NCBI RefSeq assembly: GCF_009873615.1
Contig: NZ_SSMG01000083.1
Coordinates: forward strand, 1 to 64,000
DNA length: 64,000 nucleotides
From: Photobacterium lucens
GTDB lineage: Bacteria; Pseudomonadota; Gammaproteobacteria; Enterobacterales; Vibrionaceae
Direction of reading: 5' to 3'
Part shown: piece after piece, positions 1 to 7,125 of the stretch
How the letters are laid out: every line of letters begins with the position of its first letter
Position numbering within the stretch: the first letter of the stretch is position 1
The notes under the pieces: generated by a model
Database searches by the model: none
What the model saw: only the letters and a program-made list of their open reading frames with translations
What the model was told of the DNA's origin: nothing
Program-made: the position numbers and the translations under genes

Positions 1-77
1 CCTGACTCCGATTGAATATCGAAATCAGGCCTTACAAGCCGCTTAACCGAAATGTCCAACTTTATGGGGTCACATCA
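1..77 (+). mobile_element. Right end of an IS3-family insertion sequence (partial)
   Basis: The window opens inside an insertion sequence. Positions 2-46 encode the last 14 residues of a transposase, and positions 53-77 form a terminal inverted repeat beginning TGTCCAACTT and ending GGGTCACATCA. Read from the outside this starts TGATGTGACCCC and ends GTTGGACA, the form I know from IS3/IS150-group elements. The element ends at about base 77, where the bases change to what looks like half of a hairpin terminator. The left end lies outside the window, so group and target duplication cannot be determined. Confidence 0.75.
2..46 (+). CDS. IS3-family transposase OrfB, C-terminal fragment (cut by window edge)
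   Basis: The frame from base 2 reads LTPIEYRNQALQAA and stops at TAA 44-46. An LTPxEYR sequence a few residues from the stop is typical of the IS3-family integrase-type (DDE) OrfB. The stop lies just inside the terminal inverted repeat, as usual for these elements. The catalytic part is outside the window, so activity cannot be judged. Confidence 0.6.
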   Translation: MTPIEYRNQALQAA

Positions 78-104
78 CTGTCAGGCTTTTTTATTATTTA
101 ATGT

Positions 105-437
105 TTAATCACGCTGTAGCGCAAAATGCATGAACTGGTGACCACGATAAGTCATGGTGCCTTTATCGCCTGGGTTTAGGGCGTGGTAATAATGGATACC
201 GACCATAAATTCACGTTTTGGACCTCCGGCAACGGGCTCAACGTAAATCCAATATTCTTCATCTTCTTCACCTGGGTGAGAGCCGATAACCTTATTACTT
301 TGCTTATCAAGGATCATGACATCCAGTTTTCGCTCTGGTGCATCAAGTCCTAATGTATGGCGGCGATAGCTAAAAATGAAATAGCCAAATGAGAAGATAA
401 ATAGAATGCAAATTGCCACAATGATCCCTGTTGGCAT
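105..437 (-). CDS. yhhM: DUF2500 family membrane protein (YhhM-like)
   Basis: A 110-residue protein with one N-terminal membrane segment (about residues 4-23) followed by a polar domain, matching the DUF2500/YhhM family by composition, length and neighbours. In E. coli yhhL, yhhM and yhhN sit together beside rsmD and ftsYEX; here all three are present but dispersed over 3 kb. The ATG at 437 has a good upstream AAGGAG. No biochemical role is established for the family. An IS end lies only 28 bp beyond its stop codon, so the downstream side of this gene has been disturbed. Confidence 0.75.
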   Translation of the reverse strand: MPTGIIVAICILFIFSFGYFIFSYRRHTLGLDAPERKLDVMILDKQSNKVIGSHPGEEDEEYWIYVEPVAGGPKREFMVGIHYYHALNPGDKGTMTYRGHQFMHFALQRD

Positions 438-627
438 AAGGCTTACTCCTTGAAAGATGAAAGACTGTCTTGCTGGTTATTATTCACAATCAGGGAGATA
501 TCACTAATCAATGGGTAGAAAAGCGTGATCTAACCGTAACAAAAATAAGATAACTTTACGTAAGCTATCTTGCATATTGGCACTTTAGTTGTAAGGTAAA
601 TATAAGGCATCAACAAGGAGTGGGCTC

Positions 628-984
628 ATGGTCGATATTGAGCAAGTAATTGATCGTTCACGACGTATTGAAGATTTATTACGTCACCATTATCACGCCA
701 AAGGTTCTGATCTTCAGCAATTGATTGGCAGTTGTGAAGATCGTTTACCCCATGATGTGTTAATGACACTAGAAAAGATCGCTGAACTGAATCAACGCTT
801 TACGTCATCGGATGAATCCGTTGATTCAAGTGATGAATTTATTCAACTGTGTGATTGGTGTGAAAAGGAGTTAGCACCACGCAGCAGTCGCTTGGTATGG
901 GGTGTTGCCATTACCTTGCTTTGTGGTTTTACATTAGCCGCAATATGGTTTTATACCGTAAATTGGCACCATATTAAGCTCTAA
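628..984 (+). CDS. Small conserved-looking protein with C-terminal membrane anchor, function unknown
   Basis: A 118-residue protein that I do not recognise with confidence. The ATG at 628 is preceded by a good AAGGAG. The N-terminal 85 residues are helical and charged, with an acidic serine-rich linker near residues 59-70 and a CDWC pair of cysteines at 75-78. A hydrophobic segment at residues 90-110 is followed by a short basic tail, suggesting a C-terminally anchored inner-membrane protein with a cytoplasmic domain. It stands alone between yhhM (opposite strand) and the T-rich stretch. Coding quality and the ribosome site support a real gene. Confidence 0.65.
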   Translation: MVDIEQVIDRSRRIEDLLRHHYHAKGSDLQQLIGSCEDRLPHDVLMTLEKIAELNQRFTSSDESVDSSDEFIQLCDWCEKELAPRSSRLVWGVAITLLCGFTLAAIWFYTVNWHHIKL

Positions 985-1104
985 GCACTAAATTCCCCTG
1001 TTTTTATTCAAGCCCTGTGTAGTAATGCATCGGGTTTTATTTTGCGCTAAAACGGAGAAGTTGTTGTTATTTGGTGCAATTAAGGAAGGTGGGTGTGAAG
1101 CAGA

Positions 1105-1138
1105 TAAAAAAATGGCGCCAAAAGGCGCTATTTTTTTT
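1105..1138. terminator. Bidirectional rho-independent terminator
   Basis: A run of A residues, the stem TGGCGCC-AAAA-GGCGCTA (one G-T pair) and then eight T residues. It can terminate transcription in both directions. On the minus strand it lies 16 bp beyond the stop of the tiny gene at 1154-1234. On the plus strand it lies about 120 bp past the 628-984 gene. Confidence 0.75.
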
Positions 1139-1153
1139 AATTGAGTAATTCTT

Positions 1154-1234
1154 TTAGTAGAGAATTGGTAGTGTCATTAGGCCAACGACTACAGCAATCA
1201 TCATAAGTCCTTGTTTTTGAGAAGATGTGAACAT
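1154..1234 (-). CDS. Predicted 26-residue single-span membrane peptide
   Basis: A small gene below usual size cut-offs. ATG at 1234, stop TAA at 1154-1156. It is preceded on its own strand by AAGGATG with about six bases to the start. The peptide begins MFTSSQKQGLMM and continues as one hydrophobic stretch to its end, so it would be a single membrane helix with a short polar N-terminus. A terminator follows 16 bp after the stop, and a plausible promoter (TTGCTT, 18 bp, TATTCT) lies upstream. It resembles the general class of tiny inner-membrane proteins, but I cannot assign it to a named family. The ribosome site, hydrophobic design and dedicated terminator together argue for a real gene. Confidence 0.55.
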   Translation of the reverse strand: MFTSSQKQGLMMIAVVVGLMTLPILY

Positions 1235-1259
1235 ATTGTCATCCTTTTTTTTGTTAACA

Positions 1260-1923
1260 GTTTAGCTTGACAAAAAGAATAACATTTTTTTTACCGCTTA
1301 AGCAATATGATGGCGTCAAAATCAAGATAAAAACATTTTTATATCATGATAAAGGCTTCAAATAGCCAAATAAACAGTGTTTTTCTTACCTTTTTAAACT
1401 GTTTAATGTTGTCTTTGTAGTTTTTTATCGATTTTAACTTGCTGTTTTTATTGGTTTTGGTGTTGTTTTTCTTGTTCTTTTCTTATCTGTTGGGAATTTT
1501 ATCTGTTAAAACATGGCTTATTTGTTCAATGTTTTGAGTATGGCAACTTATTAGTAATTAATTTGTTTATTAAAGCTTTGCTATATAACCAAATCTAATG
1601 AATTTCTTACTTAATATTTCCAATAGCTCTATTGAGTGGTGTTTTTTATTGGAAATAGCGCATACTCAAAGCGTATATTTTACATTTTAACGGCTATGGA
1701 TATTATCTTTTTGTTTTTAAGGTGTTGTTTTTCAAAGTAGTGTTTGTTTTTTTTGATGACGATTCTTAAATGAAGAAGGTTATGGTTTTTAGGTATCTTT
1801 ATTAAAATGGCAGGAAAACGCTACACAAGAAAAGTAAACGTTTGCTTTGTATTGTTTAGTTGTTCGTGATGTTAGCTTTTGTAGGCTTTGTGATCTCGGA
1901 GTGAAGAATTTCCGATTATTGAG
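1260..1923. other. T-rich stretch without recognisable genes
   Basis: About 660 bp that is very AT-rich and strongly skewed to T on the plus strand, with many runs of four to eight T and frequent stops in all frames. I see no gene, tRNA or clear terminator. The end near 1235-1310 probably holds the minus-strand promoter of the tiny gene, and the right end should hold the promoter for the yhhN gene. Such composition is typical of regions bound by H-NS-type proteins or of decayed DNA; the sequence alone does not decide which. Confidence 0.5.
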
Positions 1924-1989
1924 ATGGCAAAAGCCGTGATATTTAGTCACTGTTACAAGAGCTACGAAAAGGAACGTGAATCGTCACTT

Positions 1990-2610
1990 ATGTGGTTATG
2001 TATTATTTTATTAGCAGTGCTCCATATCATGGCTGCTTATCGGGGCCCTCGTTGGCTGTTCTATGTCAGTAAGCCGCTCACGGTCGTGTTGATGGTGATC
2101 GCTTGTTTATGGAGTGGTGCGCCAAGTTTTTATTATTGGGCAATTGTTGTTGGGTTATGTTTCTCGGTGCTGGGGGACATTTATCTGATGTTGCCACAAG
2201 ATCGATTTATGGCGGGGTTAATCAGTTTTTTTCTCGCTCATGTCGTTTACACTGCAGCGTTTGCGAGTCAATGGCAAGGGCATGTGGGCTGGTGGCTACT
2301 GGCATTGTGTATAGCGATTGGTATTGTGGTGTTTCTACTCTTGTTACCTTATTTAGGGAAGCTACAAGCGCCCGTTGCGCTATACATGAGCGTGATCATG
2401 TTGATGGCTTTTGCCGCTGGGCAATTTTGGTTGTTATCTCACAGCCAAGCAGCATTGTTAGCTGTGGTAGGGGCGGTGTTGTTTGTGCTATCGGATCTGA
2501 CATTGGCGATTAATCGTTTCAAACAAGAATTTACCGCTTCAACAGCGATCATTATGTCGACGTATTTTATTGCTCAAGGGCTGTTTGTGGGATCAGTGCT
2601 TGCGCTGTAG
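1990..2610 (+). CDS. yhhN: YhhN family membrane protein (lysoplasmalogenase-like, TMEM86 family)
   Basis: A polytopic membrane protein of about 206 residues with seven or eight predicted spans and the YRGP and KPLT motifs near the N-terminus that mark the YhhN/TMEM86 family. Animal members hydrolyse lysoplasmalogen; the bacterial role is unproven. I prefer ATG 1990 because the first membrane helix starts there, as in E. coli YhhN, and the length then fits. The frame is open back to an ATG at 1924, which would add 22 polar residues. Neither start has a strong ribosome site. The DUF2007 gene follows after 25 bp, likely in one transcript. Confidence 0.75.
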   Translation: MWLCIILLAVLHIMAAYRGPRWLFYVSKPLTVVLMVIACLWSGAPSFYYWAIVVGLCFSVLGDIYLMLPQDRFMAGLISFFLAHVVYTAAFASQWQGHVGWWLLALCIAIGIVVFLLLLPYLGKLQAPVALYMSVIMLMAFAAGQFWLLSHSQAALLAVVGAVLFVLSDLTLAINRFKQEFTASTAIIMSTYFIAQGLFVGSVLAL

Positions 2611-2635
2611 CGAAAGTGTCATTTGAGGAGTTCCC

Positions 2636-2953
2636 ATGTCTGAGCAATGGCAATGTATATATAGCGCGAGTAATAGTCTTGAAGCACATAGTGTAAAAGG
2701 CTTATTAGAAAGCGAAGGGGTAAAAACACGCTTAACGGGAGAAGCCTTAGGTGCTGCAATAGGTGAGCTTCCGGCTAATGTGGTCGAAGTGAAGGTGTGG
2801 GTTTCACCGTGGCAATGGCAACGAGCGCAAGTGATTGTGAGTGATTACCAACGTAATGATTATCACGATTGGTGTTGTAGGCAGTGTGGTGAAGTCAATC
2901 AAGGGCAATTTGAATTGTGCTGGAATTGCCAATGCGATCGCGACCAGCATTAA
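2636..2953 (+). CDS. DUF2007 domain protein with C-terminal zinc ribbon
   Basis: A 105-residue protein. Residues 5-72 form a small alpha/beta domain (start QWQCIYSASNSLEAHSVKGLLE) of the DUF2007 type, described as a putative signal-transducing fold. Residues 80-100 carry CxxC pairs (C81/C84 and C95/C98) expected to bind zinc. It follows the yhhN gene closely with a GAGGAG ribosome site and is followed by a strong terminator, so the two genes probably form a unit. The ligand or partner is unknown. Confidence 0.75.
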   Translation: MSEQWQCIYSASNSLEAHSVKGLLESEGVKTRLTGEALGAAIGELPANVVEVKVWVSPWQWQRAQVIVSDYQRNDYHDWCCRQCGEVNQGQFELCWNCQCDRDQH

Positions 2954-2971
2954 TCATTGTTATAAGACAAT

Positions 2972-3001
2972 AAAAAAGCGAACTTGTGAGTTCGCTTTTT
3001 T
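2972..3001. terminator. Bidirectional rho-independent terminator
   Basis: Perfect 13-bp arms, AAAAAAGCGAACT and AGTTCGCTTTTTT, with a TGTG loop. It lies between the converging DUF2007 gene and the rsmD-yhhL unit and can serve both. Confidence 0.9.
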
Positions 3002-3014
3002 GTTCTATTCTATG

Positions 3015-3281
3015 TCACATCATGTGCTTGCGACGGATATCGAGTAGGGCGAAGATACCAAAGATAAGTATCGACCACTTCTCCCAACCGGACATATTAA
3101 TTTTATCGCCAAATGCGCCGATAAAAATCAGCATTTGCAGGCCGTGCATCATAAACAAGAACGCGGTCATGATATATAACGCCATGGCTGCCACGCCAGG
3201 GAATGGGTGAACAATATTGACCAATAGCACTAGCCAAACAAAAGCGATGGCGAGTTTAGCGACAAGTATTAATGCCTTCAT
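3015..3281 (-). CDS. yhhL: DUF1145 family membrane protein (YhhL-like)
   Basis: An 88-residue protein with three hydrophobic segments, of the DUF1145/YhhL family, function unknown. Its ATG overlaps the rsmD stop in an ATGA arrangement (3278-3281), so it is translationally coupled to rsmD, the same order as in E. coli. The C-terminus is short and basic. Confidence 0.8.
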   Translation of the reverse strand: MKALILVAKLAIAFVWLVLLVNIVHPFPGVAAMALYIMTAFLFMMHGLQMLIFIGAFGDKINMSGWEKWSILIFGIFALLDIRRKHMM

Positions 3282-3883
3282 GGTTCCTCTCTAGCAAATA
3301 AGCGATAGCAAACCTGTCCTGCTGTTTTTTCACGGTGCAGGTGCCAATGGCTTGGCGTTGTCAGGTTGCCTAATTCCTTTTCGGCTTCAATATAAATCAT
3401 TGCATGGGGAGCAAGCCAGCCGTTGTTTTCCAATGCGGTGATCACATCTTGAATAAGATCTTTTCTAAAAGGAGGATCAATAAAGATTAAATCATGTGCA
3501 CTGCCTGGTTGTGACAGAAACGCTAAGCTGTCACCATTAACCACTGTCGCATTTGTTGCACCAACGGTTTTTAAATTTTGCTCCAATTGATTGGCTGCTT
3601 TTTTGTCCAGTTCAAGCATCGTGACGCTTTCTGCACCACGAGAAAGGGCTTCAAAACTTAAACCGCCGCTACCAGCGAACAAATCAAGGCATTTAGATTG
3701 ATAAATGTCTTGCGCTAACCAGTTGAAAAGTGTTTCTTTTACACGGTCTGTGGTAGGACGTAGTCCTTCGACATCATGAACGGGTAATTTGCGTCCACGC
3801 CATTGTCCGCTAATGATGCGAACGAACCCGCCAGGACGATTATTTTGTGGTTTGCGAGTTGTTTGTTGTCTACGCTGCGTCAT
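3278..3883 (-). CDS. rsmD: 16S rRNA (guanine-N2-)-methyltransferase RsmD
   Basis: RsmD transfers a methyl group from S-adenosylmethionine to N2 of G966 in 16S rRNA, in the nascent small subunit. The 201-residue product has the family opening RIISGQWRGRKLPV, the Rossmann SAM-binding motif DLFAGSGGLSFEALSRGA, an acidic strand MLELD and the catalytic DPPF motif. I start at ATG 3883 (MTQRRQQ). An in-frame TTG at 3937 would add residues not seen in relatives. It is divergent from ftsY, as in E. coli. Confidence 0.93.
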   Translation of the reverse strand: MTQRRQQTTRKPQNNRPGGFVRIISGQWRGRKLPVHDVEGLRPTTDRVKETLFNWLAQDIYQSKCLDLFAGSGGLSFEALSRGAESVTMLELDKKAANQLEQNLKTVGATNATVVNGDSLAFLSQPGSAHDLIFIDPPFRKDLIQDVITALENNGWLAPHAMIYIEAEKELGNLTTPSHWHLHREKTAGQVCYRLFAREEP

Positions 3884-3891
3884 AGATTTTT

Positions 3892-3919
3892 TTGACCGTT
3901 GAGAAAATGATAGTATACA
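3892..3919 (+). promoter_or_regulatory. Candidate sigma-70 promoter for ftsYEX
   Basis: TTGACC at 3892-3897 and TATACA at 3914-3919 with a 16-bp spacer, about 50 bp before the ftsY start codon, in the rsmD/ftsY divergent gap. The match is good, but the assignment rests on sequence only. Confidence 0.55.
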
Positions 3920-3967
3920 CCTGTTTTTAGGCTGCAAATTGTACCAATCAAGCGCTAGGATTCGCCA

Positions 3968-5344
3968 ATGGCAGAAAAAAAGAAACGCGGATTATTTTCA
4001 TGGCTCGGATTTGGCTCTGAAGATAACGATGCTCAAAAGGAACAAACTACTGAACAATCAGTAGTCGATGGGGCTTCAGAAAGCCCTGAATCAACACATT
4101 CCTCTGACGAGGCAACAGCGAAAGTTGAGCATAATGAAGATGTTCAAACTGACGACTTAGCTGCAGCAGAGCAAGAGAAGATTGCTAAGACTGATGATGT
4201 CGAATTGGCAGAGACGTTGCAAGTAAATGACGCTGAAAAAACGCACGTTGTTGAAGAAACGGTAACGGAAGCGCCAGAAGTTTCATCAGAGCTTGAGCCA
4301 TCAGCACCAAGTAAAGATGCAAAAGAAGACGAGGCAGAGCTAACTGCACAAACAGAGGCTGAAAATGAAACAGCCCCTGAGGTAGTAGAAGCCAAGCCAG
4401 TTGAGCAAGAAAAGCCAAAATCTGAAGGCTTCTTTGCCCGCCTAATGCGTGGTTTAAAGAAAACCAAGACCAATTTTGGTGCAGGTTTCTTCGGTCTATT
4501 TAGCGGTAAGAAAATCGATGACGAACTGTTTGAAGAGCTGGAAGAGCAGCTATTGATTGCAGATGTCGGTATGGATACCACGCTGAAAATTATCGAAAAT
4601 CTGACCGATAAAGCATCTCGAAAGGAACTTAAAGACGGTGAAGCCCTCTATGGTTTACTAAAAGATGAATTGGCAGACATGCTAAGCAAAGTCGAGCAGC
4701 CTTTGGTTGTTGATACGAGCAAGAAGCCGTATGTCATCTTAATGGTAGGCGTTAATGGTGTTGGTAAAACCACCACTATCGGTAAGCTAGCGAAGCAATT
4801 CCAATCTGAAGGTAAATCCGTCATGTTGGCGGCAGGTGATACGTTCCGTGCGGCGGCTGTTGAACAGCTGCAAGTATGGGGTGAGCGTAACCACGTCCCA
4901 GTTGTGGCGCAACATACGGGTGCTGACAGTGCTTCAGTGATCTTCGATGCCATTGAATCGGCAAAAGCGAAGAACATTGATGTGGTGATTGCCGATACCG
5001 CAGGTCGCTTGCAAAACAAAGGCAACCTAATGGAAGAGCTGCGTAAGATTGTTCGCGTAATGAAGAAGGTGGATGTCGATGCCCCTCATGAAATTATGCT
5101 AACAGTGGATGCGGGCACTGGCCAAAATGCGATCAGCCAAGCTAAGTTGTTCAGTGATGTGGCTCCGGTATCGGGGATCACGATCACCAAATTGGACGGC
5201 ACAGCAAAAGGTGGCGTAATTTTCGCTATTGCAGATCAGTTTAATATTCCTATTCGTTACATCGGTATCGGTGAGGGCATTGACGATCTCCGTCCATTTG
5301 CAGCAGATGAGTTTATTGAAGCGTTATTTAGCGATGAGGAATAA
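3968..5344 (+). CDS. ftsY: Signal recognition particle receptor FtsY
   Basis: FtsY is the bacterial SRP receptor: it docks ribosome-nascent chain/SRP complexes at the inner membrane and, with Ffh, hydrolyses GTP to hand them to SecYEG. The 458-residue protein has a basic N-terminal patch (KKKRGLFSW), a long acidic linker to about residue 150, and then the NG domain. The P-loop GVNGVGKTTT lies near residue 260, followed by DTFRAAA, DTAGR and TKLDGTAKGG. It heads the ftsY-ftsE-ftsX unit; only three bases separate it from ftsE. Confidence 0.97.
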   Translation: MAEKKKRGLFSWLGFGSEDNDAQKEQTTEQSVVDGASESPESTHSSDEATAKVEHNEDVQTDDLAAAEQEKIAKTDDVELAETLQVNDAEKTHVVEETVTEAPEVSSELEPSAPSKDAKEDEAELTAQTEAENETAPEVVEAKPVEQEKPKSEGFFARLMRGLKKTKTNFGAGFFGLFSGKKIDDELFEELEEQLLIADVGMDTTLKIIENLTDKASRKELKDGEALYGLLKDELADMLSKVEQPLVVDTSKKPYVILMVGVNGVGKTTTIGKLAKQFQSEGKSVMLAAGDTFRAAAVEQLQVWGERNHVPVVAQHTGADSASVIFDAIESAKAKNIDVVIADTAGRLQNKGNLMEELRKIVRVMKKVDVDAPHEIMLTVDAGTGQNAISQAKLFSDVAPVSGITITKLDGTAKGGVIFAIADQFNIPIRYIGIGEGIDDLRPFAADEFIEALFSDEE

Positions 5345-5347
5345 AGC

Positions 5348-6016
5348 GTGATTCGATTTCAGCAGGTAAGTAAAGCTTATCGTGGCGGTAGGCAAGCCCT
5401 ACAGAAAGTAGATTTCCATCTACGTCCAGCAGACATGGCTTTTTTAACCGGTCACTCAGGTGCCGGTAAAAGTACCCTGCTGAAATTAATTTGTGCTTTA
5501 GAACGCCCAAGTGATGGTCAGATCTGGTTTAACGGTCATGACATCACGCGTTTACCCAATAAGCAGATCCCATTTCTGCGCCGAAATATCGGCATCATTT
5601 TCCAAGATCACAAGCTACTGATGGATCGCAGTGTGTACGACAACGTTGCATTGCCATTACGTGTTGAGCAAGTGCCGGAAAATGACATCAAGCGTCGTGT
5701 TTGTGCGGCGCTTGATAAAGTCGGACTGTTGGATAAAGCCAAGTGTTTGCCAATCCAACTCTCCGGTGGTGAGCAACAGCGTGTGGGTATTGCCCGCGCT
5801 GTTGTGAACAAACCTATGTTACTGCTTGCCGATGAGCCAACTGGTAACTTAGACCCAGATTTATCACAACAAGTATTGCGCTTGTTTGAAGAATTTAATC
5901 GTGTTGGGGTAACCGTATTAATGGCAACCCACGATACATCATTACTAGCGAGCCGAGATTATCGTCGCTTAGATCTACAAAAAGGAAACCTAAGGGAGTT
6001 GAGTCATGGCGCGTAA
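5348..6016 (+). CDS. ftsE: Cell division ATP-binding protein FtsE
   Basis: FtsE is the ATPase of the FtsEX complex, which sits at the Z-ring and drives conformational activation of EnvC and hence of the amidases that split septal peptidoglycan. The 222-residue ABC protein shows Walker A GHSGAGKST, the signature LSGGEQQRVGIARA, Walker B LLLADEPT and the switch histidine in ATHD. It starts with GTG at 5348, and the GAGGAAT in the ftsY 3' end serves as ribosome site. It overlaps ftsX by 11 bp. Its partner gene envC is also in this window (61943-63238). Confidence 0.96.
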   Translation: MIRFQQVSKAYRGGRQALQKVDFHLRPADMAFLTGHSGAGKSTLLKLICALERPSDGQIWFNGHDITRLPNKQIPFLRRNIGIIFQDHKLLMDRSVYDNVALPLRVEQVPENDIKRRVCAALDKVGLLDKAKCLPIQLSGGEQQRVGIARAVVNKPMLLLADEPTGNLDPDLSQQVLRLFEEFNRVGVTVLMATHDTSLLASRDYRRLDLQKGNLRELSHGA

Positions 6017-6938
6017 ATCGACCGGTTTCTTTGCGATTCATCGCCAGCAAGGTGGAGCAGCTTTAAGAGACATGTTCCGTCGCCCATTAGGTAACTTTTT
6101 AACCCTAGCGGTATTGGCTTTTGCCCTTACGCTACCGTGTACTTTCTACCTAATGGCAAAGAACATCACTGTAGTGGCTGATTCTTGGCAAAACCCAAGT
6201 CAAATCACCGTTTACCTGAATAACAAGGTCAGTGATAGTGACGGTGAAGCTTTTGCTGACAGCATTAAAAAGTGGCCAGAAACCGAAAGTGTTCAATACA
6301 TTTCAGCCACACAAGGGTTAGAAGAGTTTCGTGCTCATGGCGGTTTTGAAAAAGCACTGAGCTTGTTTGATGCTAAAGATAACCCACTGCCAGCGGTGAT
6401 CATTGTTAAACCTGCGCCTGATTGGCAAAGTGATGTTCAAGCCCGTGCTCTTGCTGACAAGCTAGGCAAAGACCCAATGGTGAACGAAGTACGTTTAGAC
6501 AGTGATTGGCTACAGCGTTTAGCCGCAATTCAAGATTTAGCGATCACACTGGCAATGCTAATGTCTGGCTTGATGCTATTTGCGGTCTTTTTGATTGTGG
6601 GTAATACCCTGCGTCTACAAGTACTGAGTCATAAAGATGAAATCCAAGTGATGAAGATGGTGGGCGCAACAGACAGCTACATCCTACGCCCTTATCTTTA
6701 TGTTGGTGTTTGGTATGGCTTAATTGCCGCTGTGATTGCGTGGATCTTAACAGCAGTGGTAACGCTATTGCTTGATGAAGCGGTTGCAAAGCTGGCTAAC
6801 CTCTATGGTAGCAATTTTAGAATGATCGGATTGAGCTGGGATGAGAGCTTAATTATGGTTATGCTAGCAGCGTTTTTAGGCTTACTAGCAGCAAGATTAT
6901 CTGCTGGACGTCACCTAAAGGAGATCGAGCCGGTGTAA
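6006..6938 (+). CDS. ftsX: Cell division protein FtsX
   Basis: FtsX is the membrane subunit of FtsEX. The 310-residue protein has a cytoplasmic N-terminus, a first membrane span near residues 30-50, a periplasmic domain to about residue 175 that in relatives contacts the EnvC coiled coil, and three C-terminal spans. The ATG at 6006 lies inside ftsE with AAGGGAG upstream, which suggests coupled translation. The gene ends about 190 bp before rpoH, and I see no U-tracted terminator between them. Confidence 0.95.
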   Translation: MARKSTGFFAIHRQQGGAALRDMFRRPLGNFLTLAVLAFALTLPCTFYLMAKNITVVADSWQNPSQITVYLNNKVSDSDGEAFADSIKKWPETESVQYISATQGLEEFRAHGGFEKALSLFDAKDNPLPAVIIVKPAPDWQSDVQARALADKLGKDPMVNEVRLDSDWLQRLAAIQDLAITLAMLMSGLMLFAVFLIVGNTLRLQVLSHKDEIQVMKMVGATDSYILRPYLYVGVWYGLIAAVIAWILTAVVTLLLDEAVAKLANLYGSNFRMIGLSWDESLIMVMLAAFLGLLAARLSAGRHLKEIEPV

Positions 6939-6977
6939 ATTGTCGTTTATATCAGTTTCGATACAGCTTTATTGATT

Positions 6978-7087
6978 AATGATGCCTGTAATTCATATTC
7001 ATTAGCGCTTCGGCTTGCAATTGGACTATGTTTACAGGCATTATTGCAGGTTCACGTAACGTAAGTTGGCGTTTATTTATCGTTACG
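6978..7087 (+). promoter_or_regulatory. Structured leader in front of rpoH
   Basis: The ftsX-rpoH gap contains two inverted repeats. The outer one pairs 6978-6991 (AATGATGCCTGTAA) with 7032-7045 (TTACAGGCATTATT), 13 of 14 bases, around a 40-nt loop that itself holds a GCTTCGGC tetraloop hairpin. The second pairs CGTAACG 7055-7061 with CGTTACG 7081-7087. No U-run follows, so these do not look like simple terminators. They may be promoter or operator elements, or folds in the rpoH mRNA leader. Confidence 0.45.
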
Positions 7088-7125
7088 ATAGAACAAAAAT
7101 AGTACAAAACACGCGAGGTCTTTGA

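Noticed and set aside
2103-2513. 136-codon frame overlapping the yhhN gene on the same strand
   Set aside because: Lies in another frame within a clear membrane-protein gene and has cysteine-rich random composition.
4144-4581. Long minus-strand open frame opposite the acidic part of ftsY
   Set aside because: Serine/alanine-rich antisense shadow of the Glu/Ala-rich ftsY linker; no ribosome site.
5376-5392. GGCGGTAG, the core of the JUMPstart/ops element, within ftsE
   Set aside because: It is made by ordinary ftsE codons, far from any long surface-polysaccharide operon.
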